64,000 nucleotides of DNA from Talaromyces rugulosus (lineage: Eukaryota > Ascomycota > Eurotiomycetes > Eurotiales > Trichocomaceae). Location: contig NC_049564.1 in NCBI RefSeq assembly GCF_013368755.1, forward strand, positions 318,001 through 382,000, given 5' to 3'. Of the stretch, positions 58,753 to 64,000 are shown piece after piece (the first letter of the stretch is position 1; every line of letters starts with the position of its first letter). Made by a program: the position numbers and the translations under genes. The notes beneath the pieces were generated by a model that worked only from the letters and a program-made list of their open reading frames with translations, was not told the DNA's origin and searched no databases.

Positions 58753-59856
58753 ATGGCCCGCTCAAAGCGAAGAAAAATTGGTTTCGAGCCCACTCAAGCA
58801 TACACGGTGGATCGCTTGAAAAAAGCCCTGCGACTTTATCAGCGCTCAAAATGTCACATCAAAAGACGAGGTCTACCACACTCATATCTCGGGAGCTACC
58901 TGAGGTCATCCTACTACGACCTACGAATTCGACAATCCAACTTGGAGCCGATTGACATTGACTGTGACGACGACAGCGATGGGAATTATAGCCCCAAAAG
59001 CCGAAAGAAACGCAAGCGCAACAAAGCAAAACCAGCGGAACTGCCGTTGCCGGAGCAAGTCCAGCCGCAGAAGCTGGTTATTATCTTTCATTTCAAATCA
59101 ATAACGGCAAAGATGTTTCTACACAAGTTGGCGCACAGCGCCGTTTTCAGCGATCTCATTGAAGATTCCAATGATATTGAGGAAGAGAAAAAGGTCACAC
59201 AAGTCCAGAAAAAGCCCCCGGCCTCTGTTCGGAGCATACGAACAGCCTACTGTCATCCGCTCGATTGCGAACTTGGCAATAACAATGGAGAGCCGTGTGA
59301 ATTCTGCCGCAATTTTACATTTGGCATGTTTGGCCTCGGGCTGAAGGAGGTAACAGTCGCCGATTATGGAAGAGGATACGGCCTGGAGGAGGTTGAAGGA
59401 GGGCATCAAAGTGCTGGTCATGAACGCACGCGGATCTGTCACAACTGCTGTCTTGATAGACAGTACATCACAAACTGTCCTGGACACAAATTGTCTTCTT
59501 TGCCTGGGCTCGATCCGTTCACGTTTGACTTTGGAAAGGCATTTCGGAGCTTGGAGGAAAAAAAAGGAGGCTATAAGCAGGTCAACCAGTGGTGTTCCCT
59601 CTGCCTAAATCCGGCCTTTTTTCGGTGCTCAACGGAGCTGTTTATCGACAAATTTGCCAGGGATATTGAAGACCCTTCAAGCCCAGAGGCGTCTGGCTGT
59701 GGTATTTTGCTATGCGATAGCTGCAAGGTCTTGATGGAGAGGCATGGAAATGATCTGGCTAGGGTAGTCTCGTCTATCCCTGCCTCGGAGGGAGTGCGAG
59801 CAGACGTTGACTTTTTGCTCCCTGGCAGCAGTTTGCACCGGTATTTTTGCGAGTAG
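58753..59856 (+). CDS. Cys-rich protein of unknown function (possible zinc binding)
   Basis: Single exon, about 367 residues, starting MARSKRRKIGFEPTQAY in good context (ACCATGG). The frame is open upstream, but this is the first sound ATG. A basic N-terminus and a KRKRNK nuclear-localisation-like run suggest a nuclear location. The C-terminal half has cysteine pairs: YCHPLDCELG, EPCEFCRNF, RICHNCCLDRQYITNCPGH, QWCSLCLNPAFFRCS and CGILLCDSCKVLME. They look like several structural zinc knuckles, but the spacing fits no domain I can name. It is not obviously linked to its neighbours. Confidence 0.65.
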   Translation: MARSKRRKIGFEPTQAYTVDRLKKALRLYQRSKCHIKRRGLPHSYLGSYLRSSYYDLRIRQSNLEPIDIDCDDDSDGNYSPKSRKKRKRNKAKPAELPLPEQVQPQKLVIIFHFKSITAKMFLHKLAHSAVFSDLIEDSNDIEEEKKVTQVQKKPPASVRSIRTAYCHPLDCELGNNNGEPCEFCRNFTFGMFGLGLKEVTVADYGRGYGLEEVEGGHQSAGHERTRICHNCCLDRQYITNCPGHKLSSLPGLDPFTFDFGKAFRSLEEKKGGYKQVNQWCSLCLNPAFFRCSTELFIDKFARDIEDPSSPEASGCGILLCDSCKVLMERHGNDLARVVSSIPASEGVRADVDFLLPGSSLHRYFCE

Positions 59857-60233
59857 TATAGGTTCCTGGAACTGTGAGCGAGAGATGCAAAGAGATGTAT
59901 TCTCAGATAGAATATTTCCGAACTTATCAGTTCTACCAGTTCATGTTTTGATTACCAGTTCATAATTTTGGAATGATCACTCCTTCCGTGAATTCAATAA
60001 TACGAGAGCACTTAGAAAACGCTTGAATAAGTCGGGGCCTAAAGAGACAAGTGGAAGAAGTCATCGGCGGAATCAGACTTGATGAACTTGATCCATATAT
60101 ACGGACAGCCCAATATCAGTCTTAGGACAATTTTATACTAAATTCAAGTGGTTTATGCAAATTAACCGTGCATGCATACGCAGAAATATGCATACTCTGT
60201 AGTTTTATAGTGTTGTAGTAAGCAATCTTATGT

Positions 60234-60318
60234 CCGCTCTAGCTGAAAACATGATTGGTCGAAGCGGATATACAACGAACGGAGAAAAGTGGACGGACAT
60301 TACCTTCCGTTGTATATC
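60234..60318 (+). promoter_or_regulatory. Operator-like inverted repeat with CGG/CCG triplets
   Basis: GATATACAACG (60267-60277) and CGTTGTATATC (60308-60318) are perfect 11-bp inverted arms around a 30-nt spacer. CGG triplets lie at 60265, 60280 and 60294 and CCG at 60234 and 60307. Zn2Cys6 factors bind paired CGG triplets, and one is encoded next to this gene. Confidence 0.5.
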
Positions 60319-60334
60319 ACCTTGGAAAAAAAGA

Positions 60335-60340
60335 TATAAA
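60335..60340 (+). promoter_or_regulatory. TATA box of the alcohol dehydrogenase gene
   Basis: TATAAA about 65 nt upstream of the ATG at 60405 and 17 nt below the inverted repeat. Confidence 0.6.
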
Positions 60341-60404
60341 GAGGGCATACTTCTCAAGCCAAATATTTATTCTGCCCAGACTCGACAGTTTCTCAGATAC
60401 AGCC

Positions 60405-61520
60405 ATGACTTCTCATAGTTTCACTGTTTATCGTGGTGCGCCTGATGGATCGATCTCTGAGACCGTGACTTCTCTCACTGATCGACCACTCGTCAACGAC
60501 GAGGTGTACGTTCGTGTCACACACTCTGGTGTTTGTGGGTCAGATCTTCATTTTCTTCCCTTTGGGATTGCTTTAGGCCACGAAGGTGTAGGCGTTGTTG
60601 ATAAACTCGGGCCAAATGTCAAGCGGCTTCAGATGTAAGTCAGATCAAAACGAGACAACCAAGGGGATACCGATTGCTGATATGTGTATTATAGTGGCGA
60701 TAGAGTTGGATGGGGCTTTATCACAGATACCTGTGGGGGCTGCTCCGCATGTCTCGCTGGAAAACTCTTCCTATGCGAGTCAAGTCAGGCCTATGGACCG
60801 ATGGGCGACGCCAATTCAGGCAGTTTCTCAACAGGTGCTATTCGACGCGAGTCGTTTTTGTTCCAAATTCCTGATATGATTTCTTCAGAGGATGCTGCGC
60901 CGTTGATGTGTGGAGGCGCCACTGTCTGGGCACCATTGTTTCTTCACGATGTGAAACCAAACGAGACTGTTGGAATCGTAGGAATCGGAGGCGTTGGTCA
61001 TCTAGCCATCCAGTTTGCGCGAGCAATGGGCTGCACCGTCGTTGCCTTCAGTCAGACAGAGTCCAAGAAACAGCAATCCCTCGAACTCGGTGCCAGCAGG
61101 TTCTTGGCCACGAAAGGGAAAAACGCAGAGGAGTTGCTGAATACTCTTCAGCAAAAAGGTCCAGATAACAAATCAGGACGTGATTTTAGACTCCACCATC
61201 TCATCGTAACAACCTCGGAAATGCCAGACTGGGATGTGTTTTTCCCCTTGATTCGGAATGGCGCAACCATCTTCCCGATGACTGCAACCGACCTTGAGAA
61301 AAAACTGGACATTCCCCATTTGCAGTTTTTGCTCAGGGGAATAAAAATTATCTCGGCTTTGCCAGATAGAAAGAGTTACCCTGACATGCTAGATTTTGCA
61401 GCAAGCCACGGTATCCGTCCGATCATCGAGGTGGCGCCGATGAGTGTGGAAGGCGTTACGAAGAGTATTCAGCGGTTGAAGGGCGGATTAGTGCGTTATC
61501 GCGGAGTCCTTCGTTGTTGA
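60405..61520 (+). CDS. Zinc-dependent alcohol dehydrogenase (cinnamyl-alcohol dehydrogenase-like)
   Basis: Two exons: 60405-60634 and 60695-61520, about 351 residues. The 60-nt intron (GTAAGT...TTATAG) splits the Ile codon of LQIGDRVG. The start MTSHSFTVYRGAP is the first ATG after the TATA box. Catalytic zinc ligands are visible in SGVCGSDLHFL and GHEG. The structural zinc site is DTCGGCSACLAGKLFLC (C-2-C-2-C-7-C). The NAD(P) fold has GIVGIGGVGHLAIQFARAMG. This is the medium-chain, two-zinc class of aldehyde/alcohol reductases related to yeast Adh6. The substrate is unknown. Its 3' end faces the Zn2Cys6 gene across 65 nt, and its promoter carries CGG elements, so local regulation is plausible. 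Confidence 0.92.
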
Positions 61521-61585
61521 GCCACTTTTGTAAAAGTGATTTTTCGCAGTTCGTTCAATGTTCCAAAATATGTCAATAAGCAGAG

Positions 61586-63655
61586 TTAGGCGAATGCTTC
61601 TATGTCAGCTGATTCCCTATTAAAGATACGATCCCATTCATCCTTGTATCACTGTCAGTCAAAATAAGGATGGATCCTAAAGTAACTCACCCAGTCAAAA
61701 TCTGCCCATATATCTCCAAGTGCTTCGATGCCTGGGGCTTCCGCTTTCAAACTCTGTATGTCATGACCCTGTCCAAGGTAAGGCCAATTCATAGCCACTG
61801 GTGGTGCTTTAGTCTCTCTCAGCATATGGTAAGCGGCCGATTTCCTCTGCAGCGTCGTCATCAGCTCCCAGCATTTTTGCTCTCTATTTGTATCCGGGTC
61901 TGTGTCAAACACAAAATCCGCACATTTCCAAATTCGATCTGCGTGTTCGTCATCTGGGAAAATCAACAAATGCGTGATCAACAGGAATGTTGTTTGGTAT
62001 TGGTTATAGGCCCCGGTATACCATTCCCAAGAAGCGATGTCAGGGTCTGAGTCTAGAGCCACGCCGATTTCCTGGTTCAGTGTCGCCATGTCTAACAGCG
62101 TTTTCTGAAGCCGCTCGGGCATTGGTTTTTCAACTGACCCATTATAGCGATGGAGAATCATTACATAGAAACGAGTCATCATGAATGATTTTACAAGCGC
62201 TGCACATTTCTGCAGAGGCACTCGTTCGTCGATCAAATGATCGTATTTGCGAGCCATGTATTCCTCGAAGGAGCGAATATCGCGCATGATTGAATTCAGG
62301 TCGATAATCCCCCGCTGCAAGCGTTCTCGGGCTACAAAAAGTTTTCGTTGCATTTCGTGACATTCAAAACGGATCAGCGAAAAGGTCATTTCTGTCCAGT
62401 GGCCGTCTTGAGAGGTAGGAGGAGGTCCCACGGGATGCACAGCTTCGTCGTTCATACTCAATGGTAGCAAGGTGTCAAAGTCTTCCTGCCGGATGCTGGG
62501 CTGTGGCCCCTGAGCTTCACACGTTCTGATGTCAAGGAAACATAATTGATACCAAATCAAACGACGGACATGCGTTTCTAAAGGATCGAGTCCGAGGTGC
62601 GTGCCATCACGATGGAGACCCATACACTGCGCAAGCCGGATGGCTGCCCCGATGATGACTGAATGTGCTCGTGAAATTTCGCTACGACACAGAGGAATAC
62701 TGTTCTAAGAGTTTAGGAATTACTTTCAAATGATAAGGGAGACATACAGGTAAACCACCAGTGCCTGGAGAACCTCAAGTTTCGTAGTTTGCATGTAATC
62801 GGTATGGTGAAGTGCGTGCTCGGCTCGAGATTTGAATTCTTCGTACAGGATATCCTTGGCAGTACCAAGATCCCTCAGGACATCTGAAGAGTCCAAACTC
62901 ACAAGACCGGCGAAGATCGATGCATGAACGAGAGCAGCTGAGGGCCCGGAGGGGCTAAACCCGTCATTTGTCTGTCGCCAGAAATTTTCATATATATTAT
63001 ACAGCGTCGGCATATGGGCTATCCTGGCGATATGATTGACATTGTGGGCGAATGCTAACATCAACCGATCCGCAACTAGTCGACCCGGTAAAGCTGGAGT
63101 TGGGGTGCCGAGAGACGCAAGTGACATTGGAAGAATAGACTTGCTGGACTGGAAAGAGAAATCTTCTTGCCTAAGTTTTAAACTTGCTTCTAAATCCACT
63201 GGTACCAGCCTCCCATTCTCTCTCAGTTTCTGCTCTAACGTAACCAGCGTCGACTTGACCTCTTGGGCCAACAGCGGTCGAAAAAATCCGCCCAAGCGGT
63301 CAGTAAGCCCCAGGCGTCCATATCTAAAGCCGGTGTCTGCTCTGTTGTATTCTTCCTCATTTTTGTTATACCCGGTAGAGTAGGAGGCATCAAAAATTGC
63401 CAACGGAGTTGGAGCTATCCTAGTCGTCTCAGGCTGCGGGGGGGATCTCTGGAGCGGATGAATATGTGAGTCCAAGCTGGGTGGAGTCTGTCTCGTCTTC
63501 TTTGGTTCCTTGTCATCGTTAATGGGAGGCGCAAAGACGCAGTTCTTGTTCAGCCTAGAGCACTGGTTACACGGCTCTAAGCGATTGCATCGTAGCTTCC
63601 GGCGTCTGCATTCGAGGCAGGATACGATAGTCCGTTTTCTGTGAGGCTTCTGCAT
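61586..63655 (-). CDS. Zn2Cys6 transcription factor with fungal-specific domain
   Basis: Three exons, minus strand: 63655-62748, 62699-61691 and 61642-61586, about 657 residues. Both introns are 48 nt. The last intron (GTGAGT...TACAAG) matters: reading through gives a stop at 61655, while splicing joins DFDW to DEWDRIFNRESADIEAFA, a usual C-terminus for this family. The zinc cluster is at residues 13-39: C-2-C-6-C-5-C-2-C-6-C (SCLECRRRKLRC...PCNQCSRLNKNC). A Pro/Ser-rich linker follows, then the fungal-specific regulatory domain with the hallmark SVIIGAAIRLAQCMGLHRDG...RRLIWYQLCFLD. It is a nuclear activator or repressor and may control the convergent dehydrogenase. Confidence 0.92.
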
Positions 63656-64000
63656 GAAGACACTAAACGTATGAAATGCCGGTCACGCATAGAGTGTTCA
63701 GCGCTGAGGTTGAGGTGGAGGTGGAGGTTGATGTTGATGTTGGCGGTGGGCCCAAGTTCTTCTGATTCGCCAGGACGGCATTTCTTGGCGAGGCCTTTGG
63801 CTGACGACTACAAGTACATACTTGTTGATACGCAAAAATGTAAACCACGCGAAAGAGAAAAGATCAATTGATAGGACTACAGGGATTGTTTGACCTATAG
63901 AGCTGAGGATCAATAATCATCGTTAATTTGGAATGTGTTTCACAGTCTGGTTTAGCAAATCCTGGTGATTCCTGCTGGCCATATGTTTATACAATGACAT
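63656..64000. other. Upstream region of the Zn2Cys6 gene
   Basis: Contains a GGT/GTT-rich stretch near 63710-63750 in the probable leader. No gene is seen before the window ends. Confidence 0.5.

Larger units (their letters stand above)
59857..60404. other. Intergenic region with dehydrogenase promoter
   Basis: 3' end of the Cys-rich gene, then the promoter of the alcohol dehydrogenase with the elements listed separately. No gene is seen. Confidence 0.5.

Noticed and set aside
61655..61657. TGA as the stop of the Zn2Cys6 factor
   Set aside because: It lies inside a good GTGAGT intron; splicing gives a family-like C-terminus ending at 61586.
1..64000. CRISPR arrays, bacterial operons and ribosome binding sites
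   Set aside because: The sequence is fungal with spliced genes; the only regular arrays are the minisatellite and simple repeats.

Overview
The window is nuclear DNA of a filamentous ascomycete, most likely a member of the Eurotiales (Aspergillus, Penicillium or Talaromyces type). Genes are broken by short GT-AG introns (about 48-90 nt, a few longer). The proteins include a Cdc3/AspB-type septin, AflR-type and other Zn2Cys6 regulators, a SUN-family wall protein, DUF3176 membrane proteins and a fungal rhodopsin-domain protein. All gene models were built by eye from reading frames, splice signals and family knowledge. No database search was run, so genus and orthology remain inference.

The left part (1 to about 29.5 kb) looks accessory, with wide gene-poor gaps. 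At the left edge lie an MFS transporter, an NmrA-like NAD(P)-binding protein and an AflR-type regulator. The last two are divergent, and the group resembles the edge of a specialised-metabolite cluster whose core enzyme is not in view. Then come a small Cys-rich unknown protein, an F-box-like protein, a seven-helix rhodopsin-domain protein, a six-exon cytochrome P450, an F-box/ankyrin protein and a DUF3176 gene broken by a single in-frame TAG. An FHA protein resembling Tos4/Plm2 and a SUN-family secreted protein follow. The 25.8-29.6 kb gap holds what looks like a relic of a PIF/Harbinger transposase and an unassigned open frame.

From 29.6 to 58.4 kb the window is mostly conserved housekeeping genes: an L1-domain ribosome-biogenesis protein, ETF alpha, Upf2, Mia40, septin, a TMEM33/Pom33-family protein, an Mme1-like mitochondrial carrier, an SAP/HeH-like membrane protein, thiamine pyrophosphokinase, an acidic protein of unknown function and a PMP47-like carrier. 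It is interrupted at 32.6-34.7 kb by an intact DUF3176 paralogue and at 35.9-36.4 kb by a decayed quinone-oxidoreductase pseudogene. Several of these genes serve mitochondria or peroxisomes.

The right end (58.7-64 kb) has a Cys-rich protein of unknown function, then a zinc alcohol dehydrogenase and a Zn2Cys6 regulator that converge tail to tail. The dehydrogenase promoter carries a perfect 11-bp inverted repeat and several CGG/CCG triplets just upstream of a TATA box, a plausible target for the neighbouring regulator.

The points most worth follow-up are the TAG at a conserved Trp codon in the DUF3176 copy (which a single A-to-I edit would restore), the nine-copy 15-bp minisatellite in the promoter shared by thiamine pyrophosphokinase and the acidic protein, the operator-like repeat before the dehydrogenase, the MCB-like boxes upstream of the FHA gene, and the two relics. 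I did not find a clearly new multi-gene system.
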